A DNA stretch of 64,000 nt. It comes from Micropruina sp. Its GTDB lineage: Bacteria > Actinomycetota > Actinomycetes > Propionibacteriales > Propionibacteriaceae. Below, piece after piece: positions 1 through 8,690 of this stretch (positions are counted from its first letter, which is position 1; every line of letters starts with the position of its first letter). Made by a program: the position numbers and the translations under genes. The notes below the pieces were generated by a model. That model was given only the letters and a program-made list of their open reading frames with translations, had not been told where the DNA came from and ran no database searches. The stretch covers positions 372,001-436,000 of the forward strand of contig JADJTM010000001.1 of NCBI GenBank assembly GCA_016711205.1, in the 5' to 3' direction.

Positions 1-2
1 CC

Positions 3-1478
3 GGCGTGTTCGCGCTGAAGCGGTCGGGGGAGCGTCCGACCCGCATGTTCGCCGGCGAGGGCGACCCGGCCCGCACCAACCGCCGCTTTCACCTGCTCGC
101 CGACGGGCAGCCGTCCACCCGGTTGTCGACGGCGTTCGACTCGGTCACCCTGTATGGACGCGACCCGGCCCGCCAGCCCGACATCTACGGCAAGGTCGGC
201 ACCTCGGGGGTGTCCATCGCCACCCTGGACGACATGCGCGACCTGTTCGCGGGCTTCGATCTGGCCGATCCGACGACCTCGGTGTCGATGACCATCAACG
301 GTCCGGCGCCGACGATTCTGGCGATGTTCTTCAACGCTGCGATCGACGCCACGGGTGACCCCGAGGTGGTGCGCCGGGTGCGCGGCACGGTGCAGGCCGA
401 CATTCTCAAGGAGGACCAGGGCCAGAACACCTGCCTGTTCTCGATCGACTTCTCACTACGGGCGATGGCTGATGTGCAGGAGTGGTTCATCGAGCATGCA
501 GTGACCAGGTTCTACTCGGTGTCGATCAGCGGCTATCACATCGCCGAGGCCGGAGCGAACCCGATCACCCAACTGGCGCTCACCCTGGCGAACGGCTTCA
601 CCTACGTGGAGGCGTACCTGGCCCGCGGCATGGCCGTGGACGACTTCGCCCCCAACCTGTCGTTCTTCTTCAGCAACGGAATGGACGCCGAGTATTCGGT
701 GATCGGACGCGTGGCCCGCCGGATCTGGGCCGTCGCCCTGCGTGAGAAGTACGGCGCGGGGGAGCGGGCGCAGAAGCTGAAGTACCACATCCAGACGTCC
801 GGACGCTCGCTGCACGCCGCCGAGATGGAGTTCAACGACGTGCGCACCACGCTGCAGGCGCTGTGCGCGTTCTACGACAGTGCCAACAGCCTGCACACCA
901 ACGCCTACGACGAGGCGGTGACCACCCCGTCCGAGGCGTCGGTGCGGCGGGCGTTGGCGATCCAGCTGATCATCGACAGCGAGTGGGGACCGGCCGCCGT
1001 CGACAACCCACTGCAGGGCTCGTACCTGATCGAGCAGCTGACCGAGCTGGTCGAGGAGGCGGTGCTGGCCGAGTTCGACCGGATCGCCGAGCGTGGCGGC
1101 GTGCTGGGCGCGATGGAGACCGGGTACCAGCGCGGGCTGATCCAGGACGAGTCGATGCTGTATGAGTCGCGCAAGCACGACGGCACGCTGCCGATCATCG
1201 GCGTGAACACCTTCGTGAACGCGGACGACACGCCGGCGTCTCCGCCGGTGCTGGCGCGCGGCACCGTGGCCGAGAAGGAGTCTCAGCTCGCCCGGCTGGC
1301 CGACTTTCACGCCCGGCACGCCGATGAGGCACCGCCGGCGCTGGAGCGGCTGAAGGCCGTGGCGCTGGCCGATGGCAACGTGTTCGACGAGCTGATGCGT
1401 ACGGTGCGGGTGGCGTCCCTGGGGCAGATCACCGAGGCGTTCTTCGAGGTGGGCGGACGCTACCGGCGCTCGATGTGA
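3..1478 (+). CDS. icmF: Fused isobutyryl-CoA mutase IcmF, C-terminal part (5' end outside window)
   Basis: The reading frame is open from the window edge and encodes about 491 residues of the large (substrate-binding, TIM-barrel) domain of an adenosylcobalamin-dependent acyl-CoA mutase. Recognisable segments are MFAGEGDPARTNRRFH near the start, STAFDSVTLYGRDP, GKVGTSGVSIATLDDM, SMTINGPAPTI, ISGYHIAEAGANP and HIQTSGRSLHAAEMEFND, which follow IcmF more closely than methylmalonyl-CoA mutase. The end, ASLGQITEAFFEVGGRYRRSM, is also typical of IcmF. In the family an N-terminal B12-binding domain and a MeaB-like G-protein chaperone domain precede this part in a protein of about 1,080 residues; those would lie upstream. 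The role is interconversion of isobutyryl-CoA and n-butyryl-CoA in branched-chain carbon metabolism. Another acyl-CoA substrate cannot be excluded without the missing half. Confidence 0.9.
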   Translation, partial: GVFALKRSGERPTRMFAGEGDPARTNRRFHLLADGQPSTRLSTAFDSVTLYGRDPARQPDIYGKVGTSGVSIATLDDMRDLFAGFDLADPTTSVSMTINGPAPTILAMFFNAAIDATGDPEVVRRVRGTVQADILKEDQGQNTCLFSIDFSLRAMADVQEWFIEHAVTRFYSVSISGYHIAEAGANPITQLALTLANGFTYVEAYLARGMAVDDFAPNLSFFFSNGMDAEYSVIGRVARRIWAVALREKYGAGERAQKLKYHIQTSGRSLHAAEMEFNDVRTTLQALCAFYDSANSLHTNAYDEAVTTPSEASVRRALAIQLIIDSEWGPAAVDNPLQGSYLIEQLTELVEEAVLAEFDRIAERGGVLGAMETGYQRGLIQDESMLYESRKHDGTLPIIGVNTFVNADDTPASPPVLARGTVAEKESQLARLADFHARHADEAPPALERLKAVALADGNVFDELMRTVRVASLGQITEAFFEVGGRYRRSM

Positions 1479-1876
1479 GTCGCCGGGTGCCTGAAAAGCC
1501 TGCACCAGTTGCAGGGAGCACGCCCTGACGAGCGAGGAGTCGCATCACTGGTGCAGGGATTTCAGGGGGTGGGCCGAGTAGCGCGGTCTCCTGGCCCGCC
1601 CGCCCGGCGAACACCGGATCTCCGCTGGTCGAGCTTGTCGAGACCCCAACCTCCCCCGTCATCCCGGCGACCCGTCATCCCGGCGAACGCCGGGATCTCC
1701 GTCGCCGATTCGTCGCTTGCCCCCACGCGCCCGTAGGCAGCACGCTTTCCCCATGAACCCCGACGATCTGGTGCGCTGCGCCGGGCACGCGACCGCATGG
1801 ACCGCGACTTCGCCGAGCCGCTGAACATGCCGTACCCGCACAGGCATCATCAATTCGACGACGAAGGAGAACCACC
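1479..1876. repeat. Gene-free spacer with one GGTCGAGC repeat and REP-type palindromes
   Basis: No convincing gene is seen. Besides the inverted repeat after icmF, it holds GGTCGAGCTTGTCGAGACC at about 1627-1645, and at about 1663-1703 one partial and one complete copy of the CATCCCGGCG..CGCCGGGATC palindrome found repeatedly in this window. Confidence 0.6.
1490..1566. repeat. Long imperfect inverted repeat after icmF, terminator-like
   Basis: The arms at 1490-1509 and 1547-1566 match at 18 of 20 positions (core CTGCACCAGT / ACTGGTGCAG) around a 37-nt loop. It begins 11 bp after the icmF stop, so it may end transcription or protect the mRNA 3' end. There is no T-run. Confidence 0.5.
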
Positions 1877-2320
1877 ATGAACCCACGCAACACCGAGACC
1901 GGCGACGGCTTCAGCGCCGAGGAGCGCGCCGCGATGAAGGAGCGCGCCGCCGAGTTGAGGGCGTCCAAGCGCGGCGGCAACAAGGCCGCAGCCGAAGCGC
2001 AGGACTGCCTGGACAAGATCGCCGCCCTGCCCGATGGCGACCGCGCGATCGCCGAGGCCATTCATGCGATCGTCACCGAGAACGCGCCCGAACTCGCCCC
2101 GAAGACCTGGTACGGCATGCCGGCCTATGCCCGCGACGGCAAGGTGGTCTGCTTCTTTCAGCCCGCCAGCAAGTTCGACGCCCGCTACGGCACCTTCGGC
2201 TTCAATGACGTCGCGACCCTGGATGACGGTGAAATCTGGCCAGTCACCTTCGCGGTCACCACGATGACGGACCAGGCGAAGCAGCAGTTCGCCGACCTGG
2301 TGCGGCGCGCCGTGAGCTGA
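1877..2320 (+). CDS. DUF1801 family protein
   Basis: A 147-residue soluble protein with the DUF1801/YdhG-like fold pattern: a helical, charged N-terminus, then IVTENAPELAPKTWYGMPAY, KVVCFFQPASKFDARYGTFGF and a C-terminal helix ending DLVRRAVS. The start is set by a strong ribosome site, GAAGGAG, seven bases before the ATG. The biochemical function of the family is unknown. It stands alone between the icmF spacer and the convergent pncA gene. Confidence 0.8.
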   Translation: MNPRNTETGDGFSAEERAAMKERAAELRASKRGGNKAAAEAQDCLDKIAALPDGDRAIAEAIHAIVTENAPELAPKTWYGMPAYARDGKVVCFFQPASKFDARYGTFGFNDVATLDDGEIWPVTFAVTTMTDQAKQQFADLVRRAVS

Positions 2321-2338
2321 ACGGCAGGCACCCGCCGG

Positions 2339-2890
2339 CTACCCGATCCGGACGCCCGCCGCCTGCAGTTGCGCGACCACAGCCGGCACGTTGGCCGCGC
2401 TGACCGCGGCCGTCAGGTCGAGCAGCACGGTGGTGGCGAAGCCCTCGCGAGCCGCGTCCAGGGCGGTGGCCCTGACGCAGTAGTCGGTGGCGATGCCGCA
2501 CACCTCAACCTCGGACGCCTCGTGCGCGCGCAGCCACGCGGCCAGCGACACCCCGTCGTCGAACCCCTCGAAACCCGAGTAGGCGGCCGCGTATTCGCCC
2601 TTGTCGAACACGGCTTCGAAGCGTGGCGAGGCGGCCAGGTCTGCGTGGAAGTCGGCCCCCGCAGTGCCGGCCACGCAGTGCGGCGGCCAGGAATCCACGA
2701 AATCGGGCGTCGCGGAGAAGTGCCCGCCCGGGTCGATGTGGTGGTCGCGGGTCGCGACCACATGGTCATAATCACCCGAAGCGACGACCGCCGAGATCGC
2801 GGACGCCGTCGCGGCCCCGCCCGCCACGGCCAGCGAGCCACCCTCGCAGAAGTCGTTCTGCACGTCGACGACGATCAGAACCCGGCTCAC
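2339..2890 (-). CDS. pncA: Nicotinamidase
   Basis: A 183-residue isochorismatase-fold amidase that hydrolyses nicotinamide to nicotinate in NAD salvage. Asp9 in IVVDVQNDF is the catalytic aspartate. TRDHHIDPGGHF carries the metal-binding Asp/His residues, and GIATDYCVRAT holds the nucleophilic cysteine. The length matches family members of about 180-210 residues. It starts 10 bp after the stop of pncB on the same strand, so the two probably form one salvage operon in which PncA makes the substrate of PncB. Confidence 0.93.
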   Translation of the reverse strand: MSRVLIVVDVQNDFCEGGSLAVAGGAATASAISAVVASGDYDHVVATRDHHIDPGGHFSATPDFVDSWPPHCVAGTAGADFHADLAASPRFEAVFDKGEYAAAYSGFEGFDDGVSLAAWLRAHEASEVEVCGIATDYCVRATALDAAREGFATTVLLDLTAAVSAANVPAVVAQLQAAGVRIG

Positions 2891-2900
2891 AGCTGGCTAC

Positions 2901-4247
2901 TCACTGCTCGCTGCGCGCGTACGGGTTCTCGGTCGCGACGCCGTGCTCATCGAGCATCAGGGTGGGAATGGCCGCCTCGCCCTTGCTCATCTTGAGCGCC
3001 GACAGCGGCAGTTCGGCGCGTGAGCGCAGATGCCGCTGCTGTCCCACCTGCAGCGATTCCGCCCCGACGATCAGGCCGTCGCGGACCAGTTCGACCAGCA
3101 GCGGACGATCGTTGGTGTCACCTTCGGGCGGCGCCCCGATGCCGACCACCTCGGCCTCGGCCTTGCCGCGGGCGTCCAGCCGGCGCAACGCGTACTTGCG
3201 GCCGCCGATGCTGGTCTTGTTGACGCTCTTCTTGGCCACCGGCATCAGGGGAGCCCCCGGCTCATTGGTGTCGGCCCTCGCCACCAGCTTGTACACGAAC
3301 CCGCAGGTCGGTGCCCCCGAGCCGGTCACCAGCGAGGTGCCGACCCCGAACCCGTCCACCGGTGCGCCGCGCAGTGCCGCGATCTGCCACTCGTCCAGGT
3401 CGGAGGTGACCAGAATGCGGGTCTTCGTCGCCCCCAGCGAGTCGAGCAGCCGCCGCACGTCGCCGGCCAGCTCGGCCAGGTCGCCGGAGTCGAGGCGGAT
3501 CGCGCCGAGTCGTCCGTCGGTGAGCCGGACGCCGGTGCGCACCGCGGCCTCGATGTCGTAGGTGTCGACCAGCAGGGTGGTGTCCTCGCCCAGCGCCTCC
3601 AGTTGGGCCCTGAACGCCTCGGCCTCATCAGCGTGCAGCAGGGTGAAGCTGTGCGCCGCGGTGCCTCGGGTCGGCACGCCGTAACGCCGTCCGGCCTGCA
3701 GGTTCGAGGTGGCCGCGAAGCCTGCGAGGAACGCCGCACGCGCGGCCGCGACGGCGGCGTACTCGTTGGTTCGTCGCGACCCCATTTCGATGCACGGACG
3801 AGCGCCCGCCATCGCGGTCATGCGCGAGGCTGCAGAGGCCACCGCCGAGTCGTAGTTGTAGATGCTGAGCAGCAGGGTTTCGAGGATGACGGCCTCGGCG
3901 AACGACCCCTCGACGATCATCAGCGGCGAGCCCGGAAAGTAGATCTCGCCCTCGGGATAGCCCCAGATGCTGCCGCCGAACCGGTAGCCGGACAACCATT
4001 CGGCCAAGTCGGCGTCCACCACATCGTGCTCGAGCAGCCAGCTCACGCTGGCGTCGTCGAAGGTGAACGCCTCGATCGCCTCGAGCGCGCGGCCGGCGCC
4101 GGCGACCACGCCGTAGCGGCGTCCGGTGGGCAGTCGGCGGGCGAAGAGTTCGAAGATCGAGGGTCGGAAGGCCGCCCCGGATCGCATCGCAGCCCGCACC
4201 ATGGTGAGTTCATAATGGTCGGTCAACAACGCCGTTGAGTTCAGCAT
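2901..4247 (-). CDS. pncB: Nicotinate phosphoribosyltransferase
   Basis: About 448 residues, catalysing nicotinate plus PRPP to nicotinate mononucleotide, the committed step of the Preiss-Handler pathway. Family landmarks are the N-terminal ALLTDHYELTMV, FELFARRLPTGRRYGV, EMGSRRTNEYAAVAAARAAF, GTAAHSFTLLH (region of the phosphorylated histidine) and IRLDSGDLAELA. I chose the ATG at 4247 because homologues begin just before LLTDHYELTM; an in-frame start 14 codons upstream would overlap the clpS start. It is divergent from clpS with only 41 bp between the starts, so their promoters must be closely packed. Confidence 0.93.
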   Translation of the reverse strand: MLNSTALLTDHYELTMVRAAMRSGAAFRPSIFELFARRLPTGRRYGVVAGAGRALEAIEAFTFDDASVSWLLEHDVVDADLAEWLSGYRFGGSIWGYPEGEIYFPGSPLMIVEGSFAEAVILETLLLSIYNYDSAVASAASRMTAMAGARPCIEMGSRRTNEYAAVAAARAAFLAGFAATSNLQAGRRYGVPTRGTAAHSFTLLHADEAEAFRAQLEALGEDTTLLVDTYDIEAAVRTGVRLTDGRLGAIRLDSGDLAELAGDVRRLLDSLGATKTRILVTSDLDEWQIAALRGAPVDGFGVGTSLVTGSGAPTCGFVYKLVARADTNEPGAPLMPVAKKSVNKTSIGGRKYALRRLDARGKAEAEVVGIGAPPEGDTNDRPLLVELVRDGLIVGAESLQVGQQRHLRSRAELPLSALKMSKGEAAIPTLMLDEHGVATENPYARSEQ

Positions 4248-4288
4248 GGCGTCAGCGTAACGGGTGCCTGCGCAGGCGTTCTGACACA

Positions 4289-4612
4289 ATGCCCAGCATG
4301 GCTTTTGCGTCCGCCCAACCGGCCGTGCCCGAGGGGGGCACGGTGCTCGCGGAGCGTCCGTACGAGGCGTCGATCGAGATGATCACCTGGGTGACGATCG
4401 TGTGGGACGACCCGGTGAACCTGATGAGCTACGTCACCCACGTGTTCATGACGTACTTCCACTACTCCAAGTCGAAGGCCACCAAGTTGATGCTGCAGGT
4501 GCACAACGAGGGCAAGTCCGTGGTGTCGTCCGGTACCCGCGAGGCGATGGAGACCGACGTGAACGCCATGCACGCCTACGGCCTGTGGGCCAGCCTGGAG
4601 CGGGCCGAATGA
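4289..4612 (+). CDS. clpS: ATP-dependent Clp protease adaptor ClpS
   Basis: 107 residues (104 if the in-frame ATG at 4298 is used). ClpS binds N-degron substrates and the N-domain of the ClpA/ClpC unfoldase and hands them to ClpP. The core shows VTIVWDDPVNLMSYVTHVF, which forms the N-end residue pocket, followed by SKATKLMLQVHNEGKSVV and a C-terminal segment before the helix ending SLERAE. The N-terminal 20 residues are low in structure, as in the family. Its stop codon overlaps the start of the DUF2017 gene (ATGA), the usual actinobacterial arrangement. Confidence 0.93.
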   Translation: MPSMAFASAQPAVPEGGTVLAERPYEASIEMITWVTIVWDDPVNLMSYVTHVFMTYFHYSKSKATKLMLQVHNEGKSVVSSGTREAMETDVNAMHAYGLWASLERAE

Positions 4613-5166
4613 CGCGGTTCAAGAAGTCCGGAAGGCAGATCCTGATCACGCTGGCCGACTACGAGGAGGCGGTGCTCGAATCGATGGTCGAGCAGCTGAT
4701 CGGCCTGCTCGAGGGCGACGGTGTGCGCGCCTCGAGCGATGATCCATTCGCCCAATGGGAGGCCGACATGGCCGAACCCGGGGGACTGGACACCTCCGAC
4801 CCCGTGATCGCCCGGCTCTTCCCACCCGCCTACCGCGACGATCCGCCGGCCGAGCAGGAGTTCCGGCGGTTCACCGAGACCGCGCAGCGGCGCACCCGCA
4901 TCGAACAGGCGCACGTGGTGCTCAACGGTCTGCTCGAGACCAACGCCGGCCGCGACCCGGCGATCGTCCGAAACATCGACGTCGAGGCGTGGCTGAAGAC
5001 GATCGCGGCAATTCGGTTGAGTCTGTCGGTTCGGCTGGGCATCGAGACCGCCGACGACATCGAGCACCTGGAGAACTTGGACGACAACGAGCCGCGCGCC
5101 GTGTTGTACAACATGTACGAGTGGCTCGGCTACTTTCTCGAAGGCCTGCTTGACAAGGTCGGGTGA
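4609..5166 (+). CDS. DUF2017 family protein (ClpS partner gene)
   Basis: 185 residues starting at the ATG that overlaps the clpS stop by four bases, so the two are translationally coupled. The sequence is acidic and mostly helical, with DDPFAQWEADM, DPVIARLFPPAYRDD and IEHLENLDDNEPRAVLYNMYEWLGYFLE, matching the actinobacterial DUF2017 family that almost always follows clpS. The function is not established. A role in Clp-dependent proteolysis is inferred only from this conserved neighbourhood. Confidence 0.85.
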   Translation: MTRFKKSGRQILITLADYEEAVLESMVEQLIGLLEGDGVRASSDDPFAQWEADMAEPGGLDTSDPVIARLFPPAYRDDPPAEQEFRRFTETAQRRTRIEQAHVVLNGLLETNAGRDPAIVRNIDVEAWLKTIAAIRLSLSVRLGIETADDIEHLENLDDNEPRAVLYNMYEWLGYFLEGLLDKVG

Positions 5167-5182
5167 GCCTGGTGTTGGGCAG

Positions 5183-5199
5183 CGTCCAGAATCTGGACG
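5183..5199. terminator. Small hairpin after DUF2017 gene
   Basis: A perfect 7-bp stem (CGTCCAG / CTGGACG) with a three-base loop lies 16 bp after the stop codon. There is no T-run, so intrinsic termination is only a possibility. Confidence 0.35.
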
Positions 5200-5257
5200 A
5201 TCGGTGGCCGGTCTGTGGTCCTTTGGCCGGTTCGGCTGCGAAAAGTGCTGCTGGTTC

Positions 5258-5276
5258 TTAGGGTAGGCATAGCTGA
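5258..5276. promoter_or_regulatory. Candidate DtxR/IdeR iron box upstream of feoABC
   Basis: TTAGGGTAGGCATAGCTGA matches the 19-bp DtxR/IdeR consensus TTAGGTTAGGCTAACCTAA at 14 of 19 positions. It lies 120 bp before feoA, the only ferrous-iron uptake operon in the window. Iron-dependent repression is inferred; the match is good on the left half and weaker on the right. Confidence 0.5.
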
Positions 5277-5396
5277 CTCGGACGCTGTCGAGGCCCGAGC
5301 CGGCCGGCTGGACCCGGAACAGCACCCATCACGGCAACGTGGTGAGGGCAGCCTGGCTTCACCTCAGCTTTCTCGACCGATGATTGGCGAGCGCAC

Positions 5397-5624
5397 ATGA
5401 ATGCCTTCACGCTGGCGGACGCACCGCTCGCGACCCCCCTCACCCTCGCCGAAGTGCCGGAGGCGCACGCCCGGCACCTCAGCCGGCTCGGGCTCCGCCC
5501 GGGCGCCGCGTTCAGCGTGCTGCGCCGCAGCACCGGTGGCGGCCGGATCGTCTCGGTCGCGGGCTCGCGGGTCGCCCTGGGCCGGGCGCTGCTGCGCGGT
5601 GTGCGGGTGGAGGCGGCGCAGTGA
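5397..5624 (+). CDS. feoA: Ferrous iron transport protein A
   Basis: 75 residues forming a small SH3-like beta-barrel domain. Family features are the LSRLGLRPGAAFSVLRRS turn followed by GGGRIVSVAGSRVALGRALLRGVRV. FeoA is a cytosolic accessory of the FeoB Fe2+ permease. Its TGA stop overlaps the GTG start of feoB, so the two are translationally coupled. It is the first gene of feoABC, behind the candidate iron box. Confidence 0.9.
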   Translation: MNAFTLADAPLATPLTLAEVPEAHARHLSRLGLRPGAAFSVLRRSTGGGRIVSVAGSRVALGRALLRGVRVEAAQ

Positions 5625-7615
5625 GCAGCGAGGTCCGTCCGGACGCCGCCGTTGACGCAGGCCCCGGAAGGGACGGCGCCGAGGACAAACCGAGCGCCCG
5701 GCGGTCGGCACCGGTGCCCAGCTGTCACAGCGCGGCAGCCAACACCGGCGCGGGTGCCGGGGCACCCGTGGTGGCCCTGATCGGCACCCCCAACTCGGGC
5801 AAGTCGACACTCTTCAACGCACTGACCGGCGCACGCATCACGGTCGGCAACTGGCCGGGCACGACGGTCGAGGTCTCGCGAGGGGTGTGGTCCAGCAGGA
5901 CCCTGCTCGATCTACCCGGCGCCTACTCGCTCGATCCGCTCTCTCCGGACGAAGAGCTCACCCGCGACCTGCTGCTGTCCGATCCCGACGACCGTCCCGA
6001 TCTGGTCATCGTGGTCTCGGACGCGGCCAACCTGGCGCGCAGCCTTTACCTGGCCAGCCAGGTGCGCGAGCACCGGCAGCGGGTGATCGTCGCGCTCACC
6101 ATGATCGACGTCGCCCATCGGCGCGGCATCGAACTCGACACCTACGCGCTCAGTGCGGCCATCGGCTGCCCGGTGGTGGCGCTCGACCCGCGTCGTCGTG
6201 AGGGCCTGGCGGCGCTCGAGACGGCCGTCGCCACGTCGCTGGGTGAGGATGCGCCACGTCCCCGCAGCCACGACTGCTGCGCCGATGATCTGGCCAGGGC
6301 GGACGAGCGGTTCACCTGGGTGGCAGCGGCGGTCGAGGCGGGCTCGCTCAACCCCGGCGACGACCGGGTGTCCTTCTCGGATCGCATCGACAAGGTGGCG
6401 ACGGCGCCCGTGCTGGGTCCGCTGCTGTTTCTGGGCGTGATGTGGCTGGTCTTTCAGGTCACCACCACGGTGGCCGCTCCGATTCAGGACTTCTTCGACA
6501 CCCTGTTCTCGGGCCCGGTCACCGACGGTGCCCTGGCCGGTTTCGCGGCGCTGGGGCTGACCGGCTCGTGGATCGAAGGGCTCGTGGTCAGCGGCCTCAT
6601 CGCCGGTGTCGGCATGCTGCTCACCTTCGTGCCGCTGATGGCGCTGATGTTCATACTGCTCGCCCTGCTCGAAGACTCCGGCTATCTCGCCCGCGCGGCC
6701 GTGGTCACCGACCGGCTGATGCGGGTGATCGGCCTGCCCGGCAAGGCCTTCCTGCCGCTGGTGGTCGGCTTCGGCTGCAACGTGCCGGCGATCAGCGCGA
6801 CCCGCATTCTCGGTGACGGACGCCAACGGCTGCTCACCGCCCTGCTGGTGCCGTTCACCTCGTGCACGGCCCGGCTGACCGTGTTCGTGCTGGTCTCCAC
6901 GGTCTTCTTCGGCCCGTGGGCGGGCACCGTGGTGTTCGCGATGTACGTCGCGTCCATTCTGTTGATCGTCGGCACCGGGGTGCTGCTGCGACGCACCCTG
7001 TGGCGGGCGATGGGCAGCGAACCGCTGGTGATCGACCTGCCGCCCTACCAACTGCCGACCCTGCGGTTGACCGCTGCCGTGACCTGGACCCGGCTGCAGG
7101 GCTTTCTGCGTACCGCGTCCGGCATCATCGTCGCCACCGTGTGCGCGGTCTGGTTGCTGCAGTCCATTCCGGCCCACGGCGGCGGCTTCGGCGAGGTCGA
7201 GGTTGAGGACTCCGTCTACGGCGTCGCCGCCCAGGCGATCACCCCGGTGTTCCAGCCGGCGGGCTTCGCCCAGTGGCAGACCACGTCCGCGCTGGTGGTC
7301 GGTTTCGTCGCCAAAGAGGCGGTGATCAGCTCGTGGGCGCAGACCTACGCGCTGGACGAGCCCGAGGGCGACGACCCGGGCTCGCTCGGCGAGCGGATCA
7401 TGGCCGACTTCACCCAGAGCTCGGGCGGGCACCCGATCCCCGCCGCGCTGGCGTTCATGGTCTTCCTGCTGGCCTACACCCCGTGCGTGGCCACCCTGGC
7501 CGCCCAGGTGCGCGAAATCGGCTGGCGATGGACCGGATTCGGCATCGCGCTGCAACTCGCGATCGCCTGGGGCCTTGCGGTGGTCGTGTTCCAGGTGGGG
7601 AGCTTGTGGTGGTAG
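5621..7615 (+). CDS. feoB: Ferrous iron transport protein B
   Basis: 664 residues from the GTG that overlaps the feoA stop. The soluble N-terminal G-protein domain has G1 at residues 55-63 (GTPNSGKST) and G3 DLPG at 97-100. It is preceded by an extra unconserved segment of about 47 residues rich in Pro, Ala and Asp. The membrane part contains the two gate-type repeats, seen as VGFGCNVPAI and later VAKEAVISSWAQ, with about eight hydrophobic segments and the CTARL motif. It imports Fe2+ under GTP control in the cytoplasmic membrane. The G4 position reads TMID rather than the usual NKxD/NMID form, a small deviation. Confidence 0.93.
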   Translation: MSSEVRPDAAVDAGPGRDGAEDKPSARRSAPVPSCHSAAANTGAGAGAPVVALIGTPNSGKSTLFNALTGARITVGNWPGTTVEVSRGVWSSRTLLDLPGAYSLDPLSPDEELTRDLLLSDPDDRPDLVIVVSDAANLARSLYLASQVREHRQRVIVALTMIDVAHRRGIELDTYALSAAIGCPVVALDPRRREGLAALETAVATSLGEDAPRPRSHDCCADDLARADERFTWVAAAVEAGSLNPGDDRVSFSDRIDKVATAPVLGPLLFLGVMWLVFQVTTTVAAPIQDFFDTLFSGPVTDGALAGFAALGLTGSWIEGLVVSGLIAGVGMLLTFVPLMALMFILLALLEDSGYLARAAVVTDRLMRVIGLPGKAFLPLVVGFGCNVPAISATRILGDGRQRLLTALLVPFTSCTARLTVFVLVSTVFFGPWAGTVVFAMYVASILLIVGTGVLLRRTLWRAMGSEPLVIDLPPYQLPTLRLTAAVTWTRLQGFLRTASGIIVATVCAVWLLQSIPAHGGGFGEVEVEDSVYGVAAQAITPVFQPAGFAQWQTTSALVVGFVAKEAVISSWAQTYALDEPEGDDPGSLGERIMADFTQSSGGHPIPAALAFMVFLLAYTPCVATLAAQVREIGWRWTGFGIALQLAIAWGLAVVVFQVGSLWW

Positions 7616-7836
7616 CCGGACCGCTCACCACCGTGCTGGGCGCCCTGCAGGACGGCGCCGGCTCGCTGGGTGACGTCAGTCGACGAACGGGCCTGCGGCT
7701 GGACGTGGTGCGGGCCGCCAGCGACCAGCTGGTGCGGATGGGACGGGTGCAGCAGTGCCCCTTGACCCTCGGCTGCGCGGCGGGCGGTTGCGGGGCCTGC
7801 CCCCAGGCGGTCGAGGGACGGTGCGGTTCGTCGTAG
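7606..7836 (+). CDS. feoC: FeoC-like winged-helix protein with cysteine cluster
   Basis: 76 residues from GTG 7606 (GTG 7609 is an alternative), overlapping the 3' end of feoB by 10 bases. The first two thirds look like a small winged helix (SLGDVSRRTGLRLDVVRAASDQLVRMGRV). The C-terminal part has five cysteines, at 51, 57, 62, 65 and 73, including the CX4CX2C spacing known from FeoC proteins that bind an Fe-S cluster. It probably tunes FeoB stability or feo expression. Assignment rests on position and the cysteine spacing, since overall similarity within FeoC proteins is low. Confidence 0.7.
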   Translation: MVVAGPLTTVLGALQDGAGSLGDVSRRTGLRLDVVRAASDQLVRMGRVQQCPLTLGCAAGGCGACPQAVEGRCGSS

Positions 7837-8460
7837 TGCCGCTGTTCCAGACCCGGCTCGTCGGTGTTCGAACTCTCAACCAGCGGGTGGGCGCCGGCCC
7901 CGATATCCGGCGGATTTCTGGGATCTCTGCCGCACATGGTCATCCGGGCTCTCTCGTCGTCCCGGCGGGCCCGCGTCGTCCCAGCGGACTTCGTCATCCC
8001 GGCTCGCCTCGTCATCCCGGCGAATGCCGGGATCTCTGCCGCGCATCGTCATCCCGGCGGGCCCCCGTCGTCCCAGCGGACTTCGTCATCCCGGCGAATG
8101 CCGGGATCTCAGCCGAGCCGCCCCGGTTGCGTTCGTTGCCGCGCATCGTCATCCCGGCGGGCCCGCGTCGTCCCAGCGGACTTCGTCATCCCGGCGAATG
8201 CCGGGATCTCAGCCGAGCCGCCCCGGTTGCGTTCGTTGCCGCGGAGCGGGGGTGCACCCCGGCCGCCCGCCCTGGGCCTCAGCGCTCCGCAAGCTTCGCC
8301 GCTGAGTCGCCCGACGCCCGACCACACCCTGACGGGGTGCACCCCCACTCCGCTTCACAGTTGCGCTCACCTCTGATCTAGCCTGTCGAGACCTGGTTGC
8401 GAGGAGCGAATGCACTCCCGCTCCGCAATCAGGCGTGAGATCCCGGCGTTCGCCGGGATG
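7837..8460. repeat. REP-type repeat array after feoC
   Basis: At least six copies or part copies of a CATCCCGGCGAATGCCGGGAT palindrome family lie between about 7940 and 8460. Two of them sit in a 100-bp direct tandem duplication (units beginning near 8067 and 8167) that also contains GTCGTCCCAGCGGACTTC. A GCCTGTCGAGACC half element is at about 8380-8393, and an inverted REP copy ends at about 8463. Open frames crossing this region reflect base composition and repeat phase, not genes. Confidence 0.75.
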
Positions 8461-8676
8461 ACGGGTGCCCTTGACGGGACGGGTGCCTTCGCCGGGACGG
8501 GTGCCTTCGCCGGGACGGGTGCCTTTGACGGGACGGGTGCCTTCGCCGGGACGGGTGTCTTTGACGGGACGGGTGCCTTCGCCGGGACGGGTGTCTTTGA
8601 CGGGACGGGTGTCTTCGCCGGGACGGGTGTCTTTGACGGGACGGGTGCCTTCGACGGGAATGGTGCCTGCGCCGGG
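8461..8676. repeat. Minisatellite: twelve 18-bp units
   Basis: Twelve head-to-tail 18-bp units of the form ACGGGTGCCTTCGCCGGG alternate with variants in which CGCC reads TGAC. Because 18 is a multiple of three, frames stay open on both strands and yield low-complexity peptides. I see no start signal or domain that would make it a gene. Confidence 0.85.
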
Positions 8677-8690
8677 ATGCTGACGTGCGC

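Noticed and set aside
456..1505. Long open frame opposite icmF
   Set aside because: It is the antisense of a conserved enzyme. The peptide is rich in His, Arg, Gly and Gln with no domain, as expected from GC-rich shadow frames.
5912..7555. 547-codon frame opposite feoB
   Set aside because: It lies entirely over feoB and has low-complexity composition without a ribosome site, so it is a shadow of high GC content.
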